In this document: in pieces, positions 24,392-32,776 of the stretch
Position numbering within the stretch: the stretch's first letter is position 1
How the letters are laid out: each line of letters opens with the position of its first letter
Assembly: GCA_900318645.1 (NCBI GenBank)
Contig: ONLH01000034.1
Location: forward strand, 1 to 40,982
Direction: 5' to 3'
DNA: 40,982 nucleotides
Source of the DNA: an uncultured Prevotellaceae bacterium
Lineage (GTDB): Bacteria; Bacteroidota; Bacteroidia; Bacteroidales; Muribaculaceae
Notes under the pieces: generated by a model
The model's database searches: none
Seen by the model: the letters and a program-made list of their open reading frames with translations, nothing else
Told to the model about the DNA's origin: nothing
Program-made: the position numbers and the translations under genes

Positions 24392-24424
24392 TTTGGCTGA
24401 AACGGGAAAAAATGAGTAAGTTTG
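24392..24424 (+). promoter_or_regulatory. Promoter of the WG-repeat lipoprotein
   Basis: TTTG (24392-24395), 21 nt, TAAGTTTG (24417-24424). It lies 27 nt before the ATG at 24452 and inside the longer frame starting at 24422, which supports the later start. Confidence 0.7.
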
Positions 24425-24451
24425 CACCCTCAAAACAACGTATTATCACTC

Positions 24452-25969
24452 ATGAAGATTATTTCACGAATTGTTCTTGCCGCATTTGCGGCATTGTTGA
24501 TGATTGCTTGTGGAAAAAGCAGTACAACCTATCAGTATAAAACCCAATACCTGCCCGTGCAACTTGTGGGCAGCGAACGATGGAGCTTGCTTGATGTCAC
24601 GAACGGCGAAGTGCTGGCCAAGGACGCCTTTGTCAACGCACCGTCGCCTGTTGTTGCAGGCATGTTCTATGTGATGAACGAAGAAGGCACCTACGACTAC
24701 TATGACGTGAGCAACCCGACCAAACCTGTTGCAGGACACTTTGGCAGCGCGACTGCCTTCAGCGACGACGGTGTGGCTGTATGCAGCCGTATCGGTGCTC
24801 CGCTGTGCGTAATTGACCGCAAGGGAAGTGTCATTAGGGAATTGCCCAAAGAAGTTTCCCAATGCTCAATGTTCGCCCGCGGTATGGCCGTTTTCCAGAC
24901 AGATAACGGTTTGTGGGGCTATATCAACGCCAGCGGCGATACCATCACACCCGCCATCTACAACAGTGCCAATCTGTTCCTGTATGACGACTATGCCATG
25001 GTCATCGACGCAAACCAGTCGCAGAATGACAGTGTCGTATCCTTCTCGGTCATTGACCACGACGGCAAGATCATGTTTACTTCCAATTCCAGTGAATACC
25101 AGCCAGTTCAGCCCTACTACATCAACGGCGTGCTGCTCGTGATGAAAGGTGACACTATCGTCTGCCTTGACAAGAACGGCAAGGAAGTTCCCAATCCCAT
25201 CGCCGACCAAGAGAAAGTCGAAAAAGGTGGTTATGCCGATTACTCTCGTACCCCATCGGGTGACTATATCGTCATCAAGGACAAGAAAACCGGCATGGTT
25301 GACAAGAGCAATAAGGTGTTGGTCCCCATCGAGCATGATAACCTCATTGACATCAATGGTGAACGGCTGATCGCCATTGACGGTGACACTTATCACATCA
25401 TTGACCGCAATGGTAAGCCCGTGGGCAACGTCAAGTTTGCCAATGCTCACATGAGCGAGGACAACCCCTACGCCACTCGCGGCTATCTCGATACCGACCT
25501 TGCTGCAGTATCGCTCATGACGATGTTTGACGAGACCAGCGCCTGTGGTGCCAACGCGTCAACGACATTAATGGACATGAACAACATGGTGGGCACCGAC
25601 GCCCGCATGTATGTCGGCAACAACACGCTCATCTTGCCACAAGGACCTTACTTCATCCAATACGTGTTTGATCGTGAGGTCGCATCGGCCAGTGCCGACA
25701 GTACAGCTGCAAGCTTCAACTATGATGCCCGCGTGAAATGCGTCATCATCTCGATGAACGTCAACCATTGTCCCCCCACGACCGAGGATGCCATCGTTAA
25801 GAAAGTTGAGAATCGCCTGGGTACCAAAGGCTTCGTGTATGCCAGGGACGGTATCTTCTGCAGCGACTACCTGACTGCATTGACGATGGGCTATGACAAG
25901 GGCATCATTGATCTGATTTACTACATGCACTTCAACGAATCGGTTCCTCAAGAAAAGAAGAAGCGTTAA
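24452..25969 (+). CDS. WG-repeat-containing lipoprotein
   Basis: 505 residues from MKIISRIV; the 24422 start would overlap the promoter. The signal peptide ends in LLMIAC, a near-standard lipobox, then GKSS, so it is a probable lipoprotein. The body contains repeats of the WG type: SERWSLLDVTNGEVLAKDAF (about 42-61), LCVIDRKGSVIREL, NGLWGYINASGDTITPAIYN (about 158-177), FSVIDHDGKIMF, IVCLDKNGKEV, KTGMVDKSNKVLVPIEHDNL (about 283-302) and TYHIIDRNGKPVG. The C-terminal 150 residues lack repeats and may form a separate domain. It probably faces the periplasm or the cell surface. No ligand is known. Confidence 0.88.
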   Translation: MKIISRIVLAAFAALLMIACGKSSTTYQYKTQYLPVQLVGSERWSLLDVTNGEVLAKDAFVNAPSPVVAGMFYVMNEEGTYDYYDVSNPTKPVAGHFGSATAFSDDGVAVCSRIGAPLCVIDRKGSVIRELPKEVSQCSMFARGMAVFQTDNGLWGYINASGDTITPAIYNSANLFLYDDYAMVIDANQSQNDSVVSFSVIDHDGKIMFTSNSSEYQPVQPYYINGVLLVMKGDTIVCLDKNGKEVPNPIADQEKVEKGGYADYSRTPSGDYIVIKDKKTGMVDKSNKVLVPIEHDNLIDINGERLIAIDGDTYHIIDRNGKPVGNVKFANAHMSEDNPYATRGYLDTDLAAVSLMTMFDETSACGANASTTLMDMNNMVGTDARMYVGNNTLILPQGPYFIQYVFDREVASASADSTAASFNYDARVKCVIISMNVNHCPPTTEDAIVKKVENRLGTKGFVYARDGIFCSDYLTALTMGYDKGIIDLIYYMHFNESVPQEKKKR

Positions 25970-26061
25970 GCGAATCATTGCGGAACATATCATGTTGAAA
26001 TATACAGCATTAGTGTTTTACCAGCAACTTAAAGATAATTATTTCACAACATACTATAACG

Positions 26062-26418
26062 ATGTATTACGTACAAAAGACACTTGAAATCTCATCGGCC
26101 CACATGCTGTATCTCGACCACAACAGCAAGTGTGAGAACCTGCATGGCCACAACTGGATTGTGAACGTGTATTGTAAGGCCAAGGAACTTGACGATAACG
26201 GTATGGTAACAGACTTCACCATCATTAAGGAGATGGTGCACGGCAAACTTGACCATCGCAACCTGAACGAGGTCCTTGACTTCAACCCCACTGCCGAGAA
26301 CATCGCTCACTGGATCGTTGATACTGTGCCCAACTGCTACCGCGCTGATGTGCGTGAAAGCGCCAACAATCTGGCCATCTACATCAAGGACGAAGAGGAG
26401 TTAGAAGTTAGGAGTTAG
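26062..26418 (+). CDS. queD: 6-carboxy-5,6,7,8-tetrahydropterin synthase
   Basis: 118 residues. QueD makes 6-carboxytetrahydropterin from dihydroneopterin triphosphate, the second step to queuosine. Zinc ligands His14 (SSAHML), His28 and His30 (NLHGHNW) are present, along with catalytic Cys24 (SKCENLHGH), MVTDFTIIK, LDHRNLNE, NPTAENIA and the C-terminal RESANNLAIY. The last residues (EELEVRS) and the stop are written by the first units of a heptamer repeat that continues past the gene. queE follows 93 nt downstream, so the two probably act in one pathway and perhaps one transcript. Confidence 0.93.
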   Translation: MYYVQKTLEISSAHMLYLDHNSKCENLHGHNWIVNVYCKAKELDDNGMVTDFTIIKEMVHGKLDHRNLNEVLDFNPTAENIAHWIVDTVPNCYRADVRESANNLAIYIKDEEELEVRS

Positions 26419-26453
26419 GAGTTAGGAGTTAGAAGTTAGGAGTTAGAAGTTGG
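26398..26453. repeat. Heptanucleotide tandem repeat at the 3' end of queD
   Basis: Eight consecutive 7-bp units, GAGTTAG or AAGTTAG (the last is AAGTTGG), cover 26398-26453. The array encodes the final residues and stop codon of queD and runs into the queD-queE spacer. Unit length is not a multiple of three, but TAG recurs within the array, so length changes would only slightly alter the QueD tail. Confidence 0.85.
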
Positions 26454-26511
26454 CATCCGCTGACAACGGACAACGGATAACAAACAGCTAGCGTTTAGAG
26501 TTTCTGCTCTA

Positions 26512-27102
26512 ATGTACAAAATAAACGAAATCTTCTATTCACTGCAGGGTGAGGGATACTTCACCGGCACCGCTAGTGTGTTCATCAGGTTTAGCGGCTG
26601 TAACCTGCATTGTTCCTTCTGTGATACACGCCATGAGGAAGGGACGATCATGTCACTGCAAGATATCGTTACCGAGGTGATGCGATTCCCCAGTGCCCCG
26701 CTCATCGTGCTCACGGGTGGAGAGCCATCACTATGGATTGATGAAGAGTTCGTCACCAGGCTCAAAGCCATGACAGGCAAGCAGATTGCCATTGAAACCA
26801 ATGGCACACGTCCCCTGCCCCACAGTATCGACTGGGTGACCTTATCCCCCAAGACAGGCATCGGTGACAGTGGCGATGTGCCAGTAGCAATCACTCGTTG
26901 CGACGAATTAAAAGTGGTTTACCTTGGCCAAGACCTGTCACAGTATGACTCTATTCAGACAACACGCCGCTATCTGCAACCCTGCTGGACAGACGATGAG
27001 ACTCAATGCCGCCACAACATGCAGGCTACCGTCCAGGCCGTGCTGGATCATCCCCAGTGGCGCTTGTCCCTGCAGACCCACCGCATCATCGGAATCAAAT
27101 AA
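26512..27102 (+). CDS. queE: 7-carboxy-7-deazaguanine synthase (radical SAM)
   Basis: 196 residues. QueE converts 6-carboxytetrahydropterin to 7-carboxy-7-deazaguanine using a [4Fe-4S] cluster and S-adenosylmethionine. The cluster cysteines are Cys30, Cys34 and Cys37 (GCNLHCSFCDT, the CX3CX2C spacing). Other QueE features are the N-terminal EIFYSLQGEG and FIRFSGC, VLTGGEPSL and IAIETNGT. The C-terminus has WRLSLQTHRIIGI, matching the usual LQ-H/T-K ending. It lies after queD and the heptamer repeats and ends at a hairpin shared with the convergent rplS. Confidence 0.95.
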   Translation: MYKINEIFYSLQGEGYFTGTASVFIRFSGCNLHCSFCDTRHEEGTIMSLQDIVTEVMRFPSAPLIVLTGGEPSLWIDEEFVTRLKAMTGKQIAIETNGTRPLPHSIDWVTLSPKTGIGDSGDVPVAITRCDELKVVYLGQDLSQYDSIQTTRRYLQPCWTDDETQCRHNMQATVQAVLDHPQWRLSLQTHRIIGIK

Positions 27103-27149
27103 TGTGGTGTCATCATTGAAACTTCGCAGCAGGATTTAATAGGACAAAA

Positions 27150-27187
27150 AATTAAGGACCGGGGCACATTTGCCTCGGTCCTTAATT
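27150..27187. terminator. Bidirectional terminator between queE and rplS
   Basis: AATTAAGGACC (27150-27160) pairs with GGTCCTTAATT (27177-27187), and GGCA/TGCC extends the stem inside. A/T-rich ends on both sides allow termination in both directions. It lies 20 nt past the rplS stop. Confidence 0.8.
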
Positions 27188-27207
27188 GTATCTCAAAGGG
27201 CGGATTA

Positions 27208-27573
27208 TTATGCCTCGTCCTTCTTGATGATGCGACGCTCCTTGATGCGAGCCTTCTTACCGGTGAGACCACGCAGGTAATACAGCTTAGCGCGACGCAC
27301 CTTACCATGCTTGTTGATGGTGATGCTGTCGATAAACGGAGACTCGAGCGGGAAAATACGCTCAACGCCGATGTTGTCACTGATCTTGCGTACGGTGAAA
27401 CGCTTCTTCTCACCCTCGCCAGTGATCTTAATCACCACACCACGGTACTGCTGGATACGCTCCTTGTTACCCTCCTTGATGCGGTATGCTACCGTGATCG
27501 TGTCACCCGGGAAAAACTGCGGGTGCTGCTTGTTTGTAGCAAATGCTTGTTCAGCAACTTTAATTAAGTCCAT
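27208..27573 (-). CDS. rplS: 50S ribosomal protein L19
   Basis: 121 residues starting at MDLIKVAEQ; the longer frame to 27624 adds residues not found in L19. L19 lies at the interface of the 30S and 50S subunits. Typical parts are [22 protein letters not shown] (about 20-41, quoted in pieces: [21 protein letters not shown]), [33 protein letters not shown] (about 56-75) and [20 protein letters not shown]. The C-terminus ([11 protein letters not shown]) is basic then acidic. It appears to be a single-gene transcript with its own promoter. Confidence 0.97.
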   Translation of the reverse strand: MDLIKVAEQAFATNKQHPQFFPGDTITVAYRIKEGNKERIQQYRGVVIKITGEGEKKRFTVRKISDNIGVERIFPLESPFIDSITINKHGKVRRAKLYYLRGLTGKKARIKERRIIKKDEA

Positions 27574-27657
27574 TGTTATGTCATTTAATCTGTTAATAAT
27601 CACTCCGCAATATACACAAGCCACTCTATTTCTTGCCAGAGATTACGAAAAGCGGGG

Positions 27658-27687
27658 CAAAGGTACTACAAATTTCTGAACTGACAA
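27658..27687 (-). promoter_or_regulatory. rplS promoter
   Basis: On the minus strand TTG (27685-27687), 19 nt, TACCTTTG (27658-27665), giving a leader of about 80 nt before the rplS start. Confidence 0.65.
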
Positions 27688-27722
27688 GGGTTTTTTATGA
27701 TTTTTTTAGAGTGTTTCCCCTA

Positions 27723-29483
27723 TCATGAACTCAAGAGGAGGTTGATAAGCGAAGTGACATCGCTAATGTTAACCAGATTATCGGCATCCACATCAGCATT
27801 TATGTCATTGAAGTCATCAGTCGGGGCACCAGCCAAGAGGTAGTTTATCAGTGCTGTGATGTCATCGATACCCACCTTGCCATCATCATTTACATCGCCA
27901 CGCCTGCAGGCAAAGGTGTGGGTGTCAAGATAGGCAATGCGGCGCCGCAGCCAGTCACACAGGTATTCCAACTCGGCAGGAAAATCCAGGGTCCGGTAGT
28001 CAATCTCATCGGTACCAGACCATCGCTGAGACTCACGGTCCAAAGCCCCACAAGCATCAAGACGGCGGTAGATGGCCTGATAGCGTTCTACAAGGCTATC
28101 GGGATCCAACACGTTCTCTCGCAACTGCCAATACCTGTTCACAACCATCCTGTAGAACTGAGGTATAGCCTTCAAGCGGTTGAACAGTTTATTGGATTTG
28201 AACATGCACATGTTGTTGGGCACATCTTCCAATTCATTTTCAGGCTGAATCTCATCGGCATGGTAATAGCCATCAATATCGAGATAGTGCTGCCCCACCG
28301 TAGCGTCAAGGTCCCACACGGCAAAGGTGATCTTCTTGTCAACTGCCTGGTCGTAACATGCCAGTACCATATTGTTATCGGCATTATCGATACCGAACAC
28401 CACATGGAGAAACATTAAGTAATCGGCTACCACAGGCAAGTCAAAGTAGTCGCCAACCTGTCTGTTGAAATTATAGTCGTTGCTTCTTGCCACAAATTTC
28501 ACAGCATTGTACAACACACTGTAGTCTGTTGGGAACACATCATCGAGTTCAGGATATTCCAATTCATAGCCACACCATCTTTCCTTGGTATTATCAGGTA
28601 CATTTCCTGACAACATGAAAAGGGTCTGAGGTGTGCAGTCGGCGCCCTTCCACATCATGCCGTGAAATTGAACTGACGACTGTTCTGGATTGTCCTCGTC
28701 GATGACTTCCTCGTATTTCTTGAGTTTCATCTGTTTGCGGTCAAGAAACTCGTGGAAGTTGTAGAAGCCGTGATATGCTCCATTCATAAAGACCTCAACA
28801 TGGGAGCCACGGACATAGGAAAGCGCCTTGGACTGCTTGTCGGCATAGTAAGATTTGGTGCCAAAATCGGCCCAAAGGCCATTGGCGGCATAGTTGCGAA
28901 AACGTATCATATCACGCGTTCCCGCATCAAGGCGCCAGTGATTATCGTTGCGAAGCCCGAAGAAAGAAACGTCCATCTTCTCGTCGTTATCATCTATGAA
29001 CTTCACATGGTAGTTGCGCTTATAAATCCACTGTAGGTTGGTAGATGTACCAGCCTGCTTGATGCGCGCCCTGTAGCTCTGCACGCCCTGCCCATCAGGG
29101 AATGTGATTTCGACGGGAGCGACGACATAGCTGTTACTGAACGTGCCCGTTATGCACATGATGGGCAAATAAGTAAAGTGGATGGTAGATTGCGTCAACC
29201 TGCTGTCCTTCTTGAAGACGAAGGTGTAACTCGTGTCGGCCACGACAAGGGGAAAAGTCACCTGACTGGTTACTTCATGTCCGTCGATCTTTACCGATGT
29301 TACACCACTATCAATAACCACAGGGGCTTGGTAAGCGCCACCGAACACTGTCTCGGGGACAGTCAGCATATAGGTCTTGGTGCGACTGTCATAGATGGGT
29401 CGTGTTCCACCGATTGTCAACTGAGCCATGGCTGACAAGGAGATGCAGAGTAACCCAAAAGCAGATAAGTATCTCCATTTCAT
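27723..29483 (-). CDS. Secreted CotH-kinase-like protein with C-terminal dockerin repeats
   Basis: 586 residues with a signal peptide (MKWRYLSAFGLLCISLSAMA). A beta-rich N-terminal part (about 25-120) precedes a CotH-type domain (about 120-490), with RARIKQAGTSTNLQWIYKRN, RLDAGTRDMIRFRNYAANGL, GAYHGFYNFHEFLDRKQMKL, FLHVVFGIDNADNNMVLAC and FAVWDLDATVG. CotH domains are atypical kinases in spore-coat and surface proteins. Residues 525-586 carry two dockerin-like calcium-binding repeats (GDVNDDGKVGIDDITALINY; NADVDADNLVNISDVTSLIN). Activity is not proven, as catalytic residues were not checked against a structure. It overlaps the upstream DUF3109 gene by 4 nt and is probably coupled to it. Confidence 0.85.
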   Translation of the reverse strand: MKWRYLSAFGLLCISLSAMAQLTIGGTRPIYDSRTKTYMLTVPETVFGGAYQAPVVIDSGVTSVKIDGHEVTSQVTFPLVVADTSYTFVFKKDSRLTQSTIHFTYLPIMCITGTFSNSYVVAPVEITFPDGQGVQSYRARIKQAGTSTNLQWIYKRNYHVKFIDDNDEKMDVSFFGLRNDNHWRLDAGTRDMIRFRNYAANGLWADFGTKSYYADKQSKALSYVRGSHVEVFMNGAYHGFYNFHEFLDRKQMKLKKYEEVIDEDNPEQSSVQFHGMMWKGADCTPQTLFMLSGNVPDNTKERWCGYELEYPELDDVFPTDYSVLYNAVKFVARSNDYNFNRQVGDYFDLPVVADYLMFLHVVFGIDNADNNMVLACYDQAVDKKITFAVWDLDATVGQHYLDIDGYYHADEIQPENELEDVPNNMCMFKSNKLFNRLKAIPQFYRMVVNRYWQLRENVLDPDSLVERYQAIYRRLDACGALDRESQRWSGTDEIDYRTLDFPAELEYLCDWLRRRIAYLDTHTFACRRGDVNDDGKVGIDDITALINYLLAGAPTDDFNDINADVDADNLVNISDVTSLINLLLSS

Positions 29484-30061
29484 GACAAATATTCTTTTAT
29501 ATAAAGTTCACAATTCGCCACAAGTGTGTCATACCACTGCTGTCCATAACGCTCAATCAGCGGCTCTTTCAGGAATTGATAAAGGCGGATGTTCTCTCGA
29601 CGACCCAGTACCTCGGCACATTTACAGATTTTCCAGCGGTCAAAGTTCACGGCCTCATATCCGGGATAACGCTTAATGCGCACGGGATATAGGTAGCACG
29701 AGATCGGTTTGCGCCACTTGATGCGTCCCTCTCTATAGGCTTTCTCAATAGCACACAGGCACATACCCCCACGCTCATAGGTGGTGAAGACACAATTGGC
29801 ACCGCCGACAAGTTGCGTTACCAGTTCGCCTTCAACATCCACATAGGCCACGCCATGTTCCTTGATTTGCTCCTGGGCTTGAGGCAACAAGTCATTCCAG
29901 ACCTCGGGCAGAATCTCTTTCAGTTGCTGATACTCTTCCTCGGTCAAGGGTGCACCAGAATCGCCCTCAATACAGCAAGCACCGAGGCATGTATCCAAAT
30001 CGCAGCAGAAGAAGCGTTCCACCAGGTCCAGACTCACCAATGTTCCATCTATGTCAAACAT
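29480..30061 (-). CDS. DUF3109 family cysteine-rich protein
   Basis: 193 residues, cytosolic (no signal peptide). Cysteine clusters are FFCCDLDTCLGACCIEG (about 18-34), GGMCLCAIEKAYREGRI (about 97-113), ISCYLYPVRI and ICKCAEVLG, with the segment GDSGAPLTEEEYQQLKEILP. This matches the DUF3109 pattern, a relative of YkgJ-type iron-sulfur or zinc-binding proteins. The cysteines probably bind a metal or cluster; the reaction is unknown. Its stop overlaps the start of the CotH gene, which is odd for a cytosolic protein paired with a secreted one. Confidence 0.88.
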   Translation of the reverse strand: MFDIDGTLVSLDLVERFFCCDLDTCLGACCIEGDSGAPLTEEEYQQLKEILPEVWNDLLPQAQEQIKEHGVAYVDVEGELVTQLVGGANCVFTTYERGGMCLCAIEKAYREGRIKWRKPISCYLYPVRIKRYPGYEAVNFDRWKICKCAEVLGRRENIRLYQFLKEPLIERYGQQWYDTLVANCELYIKEYLS

Positions 30062-30091
30062 TAGTCTTCAGTTGTTAGAGTTGTCAGTTAG

Positions 30092-30886
30092 TTAATCGTT
30101 CTCGACGAGTGCCGAGAGAGCGTGCTCCAAATCGGTGCTTGACAAGTTCAGGTGCAGCTCGCCCTTGTGAGCGTATGATATACGACCTGTTTCCTCGCTC
30201 ACAACGATGGCAATGGCATCGGTAGCCTGAGAAATACCCTTGGCTGATCGATGACGCAGACCCAAGTAACGGGGGATATTGGTATCATGCGACACAGGAA
30301 GGATGCAACCTGCACTCATGATTTTCGCGCCGTTGATGATGAGGGCGCCATCGTGCAATGGACTGTTCTTGAAGAAGATATTTTCAATCAGGCGCGAATT
30401 GATATCGGCGTTAATCATATCGCCCGTGCGCTCATAGTCAGTCAACGGAATAGTCTGTTGCACCACAATGAGTGCGCCCGTCCTGGATTTGGACATGTTC
30501 ATGCAGGAATAGACCACTGGTAAAATCCATTTCTTGGCATCGGCCACCTCGGTCTTGCTCCTGAAAAGTTTTTCAAAAATCTTAAGTCCCCTCCTGGAAC
30601 CTAACTCGGTCAAGAAGCGTTTGATTTCATCCTGGAAGAGAATTACCAAAATGAAAAGACCGATGTCAATGAACTTGTCCATGATCGTGCCGATGAGGCG
30701 CATGTCCAAGATTTTGTACATCACTACCCAAGCCACGACAAATGCCAGCACACCGACGAAAATGTCGAGCGAACCTGAGTCCTTCATCGTGCGGTAGAGA
30801 TAAAACAGCATGGTAGCTACCAACAAGATGTCGAGCAGGTCCTTGATGCTGAATAGCGCAAATATAGAGCTAGCTAAAAGTATCAT
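30092..30886 (-). CDS. cdaA: Diadenylate cyclase CdaA
   Basis: 264 residues. The enzyme makes cyclic di-AMP from two ATP, a signal that controls potassium/osmotic balance and cell-wall stress. Three N-terminal membrane helices are visible (about 15-32, 40-58, 66-84). The DisA_N catalytic domain follows, with DGA at 179-181 (PLHDGALIING) and RHRSA at 211-215 (LGLRHRSAKG), both required motifs. It begins 9 nt after folP and is probably co-transcribed, a pairing I recall in other Bacteroidetes. No cdaR or glmM lies beside it. Confidence 0.95.
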   Translation of the reverse strand: MILLASSIFALFSIKDLLDILLVATMLFYLYRTMKDSGSLDIFVGVLAFVVAWVVMYKILDMRLIGTIMDKFIDIGLFILVILFQDEIKRFLTELGSRRGLKIFEKLFRSKTEVADAKKWILPVVYSCMNMSKSRTGALIVVQQTIPLTDYERTGDMINADINSRLIENIFFKNSPLHDGALIINGAKIMSAGCILPVSHDTNIPRYLGLRHRSAKGISQATDAIAIVVSEETGRISYAHKGELHLNLSSTDLEHALSALVEND

Positions 30887-30895
30887 ATATCTATT

Positions 30896-31780
30896 TTAGA
30901 ATTTCTGGATTGTTGGATGTAAATTAATCGGGCCATTGTCCATGACCATCGTGGTTAGTTTCACCGCTTCGACAGCTGCACGCACATCATGTACCCGCAG
31001 GATATGGGCACCTTGAAGCAGGGCTAAGGTATTGATGACCGTCGTGCCATTCAATGCGTCATCGGCACTGCAGCCGAGAGGTGTATAAATCATGCGCTTG
31101 CGGGAAACGCCCACCAGCAATGGAGCGTCAAGTGCACTGAAGGCATTGAGGCGTGCCAGCAGCTCGTAATTCTGTTCCAGCGTCTTAGCGAAGCCGAAAC
31201 CGGGATCGGCGATGACATCGGCCACCCCCAACTGCCTCAACTCATCAATGCGACGTGCCATCCATTCAAGCACCTCGGCAGTGACATCATCATAGTCGGT
31301 CAAGGACGACATCGTCTCGGGGGTACCACGCATGTGCATGAGCACATACGGGACATGCAAACGAGCCACGGTGTCAAACATCCGATCGTCAATCATACCA
31401 CCCGAGATGTCGTTGATCATGTCTGCTCCCCATTCCTCGACACATCGTTGTGCCACCTCGGCACGGAAGGTGTCTATCGAGAGGATGACATCTGGAGCCA
31501 CACGACGGATGGCGGTCAGCGCCCATTCGAGGCGCTCCATCTCACCACGGGCATCAACCGATGCACTGCCGGGACGCGTGGAGCAGGCGCCCACGTCAAT
31601 CACATCGGCGCCATCAGCAATCATCGTCTGCACCCGATTGATAAGCGTCTGCTCATCAACGACGCGGCTACCACTATAAAAAGAGTCGGGTGTGACGTTG
31701 ATGATGCCCATCACCCACGGACGGCGAATGGTCACAAGGCGTCCCTTCAGATTCAGGCTGTATGTCTTGAACGGCTCCAT
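30896..31780 (-). CDS. folP: Dihydropteroate synthase
   Basis: 294 residues from MEPFKTYSL; several ATGs cluster at 31780-31795, so the start may be up to 5 residues longer. The enzyme joins p-aminobenzoate to the pterin in folate synthesis and is the sulfonamide target. Both signatures are present: WVMGIINVTPDSFYSGS, and VIDVGACSTRPGSASVDA. Also seen are ILSIDTF, MINDISGG, YVLMHMRGTPETM, VIADPGFGFAKTLEQN and LVGVSRKRMI. The C-terminus has ILRVHDV. It is divergent from murI and precedes cdaA by 9 nt. Confidence 0.95.
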   Translation of the reverse strand: MEPFKTYSLNLKGRLVTIRRPWVMGIINVTPDSFYSGSRVVDEQTLINRVQTMIADGADVIDVGACSTRPGSASVDARGEMERLEWALTAIRRVAPDVILSIDTFRAEVAQRCVEEWGADMINDISGGMIDDRMFDTVARLHVPYVLMHMRGTPETMSSLTDYDDVTAEVLEWMARRIDELRQLGVADVIADPGFGFAKTLEQNYELLARLNAFSALDAPLLVGVSRKRMIYTPLGCSADDALNGTTVINTLALLQGAHILRVHDVRAAVEAVKLTTMVMDNGPINLHPTIQKF

Positions 31781-31806
31781 CATTATAGTCATCACATTTT
31801 AACTTG

Positions 31807-31844
31807 CAAATTTACAAAAAAATCGCAAAAAAGGCCTATCTTTG
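31807..31844. promoter_or_regulatory. Divergent promoters of folP and murI
   Basis: Minus strand: TAAATTTG (31807-31814), 26 nt before the folP start. Plus strand: TATCTTTG (31837-31844), before murI. The two -7 elements are only about 22 bp apart, so the promoters must overlap and may compete. Confidence 0.55.
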
Positions 31845-31871
31845 CACAAGAATTTAATGTACATGGCAATG

Positions 31872-32708
31872 ATGACAAAAGATGGCATGGAAAAGGCACC
31901 TATCGGCGTGTTTGACTCTGGTTTCGGCGGACTGACCATCCTGCGGGATATCAGGCGGGTGCTGCCGCAATATGACTACCTGTTTGTGGGCGATAATGCA
32001 CGGGCGCCATACGGCACGCGCTCCCGCGAACTGGTCTATGAGTTCACTCTTCAAGCCGTAAAACATCTTTTCAAACAAGGGTGCCACCTGATCATCCTGG
32101 CGTGCAACACGGCTTCGGCCGAAGCATTGCGAACCATTCAGCAGAACGACCTCCCCACTCTTGCTCCCGACCGCCGTGTCCTGGGTGTCGTGCGTCCTAC
32201 TGTGGAAAAAGTAGGTGAACTGACTCGCACTGGACACATCGGTGTGTTCGGCACACCAGGCACCATAGCGAGCCGCAGCTACAACATTGAGATTGAAGGG
32301 ATGTATCCTGACTTCAAGGTTCATGGGCACGCCTGCCCCATGTGGGTACCACTCGTCGAGAACCGCGAGAGTGATGGTGACGGCGCCGACTACTTCGTGA
32401 AGAAGGACATCGACCAGCTCATGTCGCAGTGTCCCGATATCGACACAATTATTCTGGGCTGCACCCACTATCCCTTGCTCATCAACAAGATCAACAAGTA
32501 CAGACCTGAAGGTGTAAGCATCATCCAACAAGGCCCCATTGTTGCCGACAGTCTTGCCGACTACCTGCAACGCCACCCTGAGATCGAGCGCCATTGCAGC
32601 CAGGGCGGTACCTGCCACTACTATACCACCGAGGATCCCGACCACTTCTCCCCGCTGGCCAGCGTGTTCGTCAACGAGCCCGTCAACGCTCATCGCGTGA
32701 TCCTCTGA
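31872..32708 (+). CDS. murI: Glutamate racemase
   Basis: 278 residues from MTKDGMEKA. The 31842 frame start lies inside the promoter; ATGs at 31857, 31863, 31869 and 31887 are alternatives. The enzyme supplies D-glutamate for peptidoglycan. The N-terminal IGVFDSGFGGLTI and DNARAPYG, and both catalytic cysteines (LACNTASAEALR and ILGCTHYPLL), are present. FGTPGTIASRSY, HACPMWVPLVE and the Asp/His-rich C-terminus are also consistent. It ends before paired terminators. Confidence 0.95.
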   Translation: MTKDGMEKAPIGVFDSGFGGLTILRDIRRVLPQYDYLFVGDNARAPYGTRSRELVYEFTLQAVKHLFKQGCHLIILACNTASAEALRTIQQNDLPTLAPDRRVLGVVRPTVEKVGELTRTGHIGVFGTPGTIASRSYNIEIEGMYPDFKVHGHACPMWVPLVENRESDGDGADYFVKKDIDQLMSQCPDIDTIILGCTHYPLLINKINKYRPEGVSIIQQGPIVADSLADYLQRHPEIERHCSQGGTCHYYTTEDPDHFSPLASVFVNEPVNAHRVIL

Positions 32709-32726
32709 CCAGTAATAAACAAAAAA

Positions 32727-32776
32727 GCCGCGGCAGAGCCACGGCACAGATAGACCTTGACGGGTCTATTTTTTTA
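32727..32776. terminator. Back-to-back terminators of murI and the glycine-zipper gene
   Basis: For the plus strand: ATAGACC (32750-32756), loop, GGTCTAT (32763-32769), then a run of T. For the minus strand: GCCGCGGC/GCCACGGC (32727-32746) is followed by TTTTTTG. Each strand has its own hairpin and T-run. Confidence 0.8.

Noticed and set aside
31854-32747. 297-residue minus-strand frame opposite murI
   Set aside because: It is antisense to murI, which has both catalytic cysteines and its own promoter and terminator.
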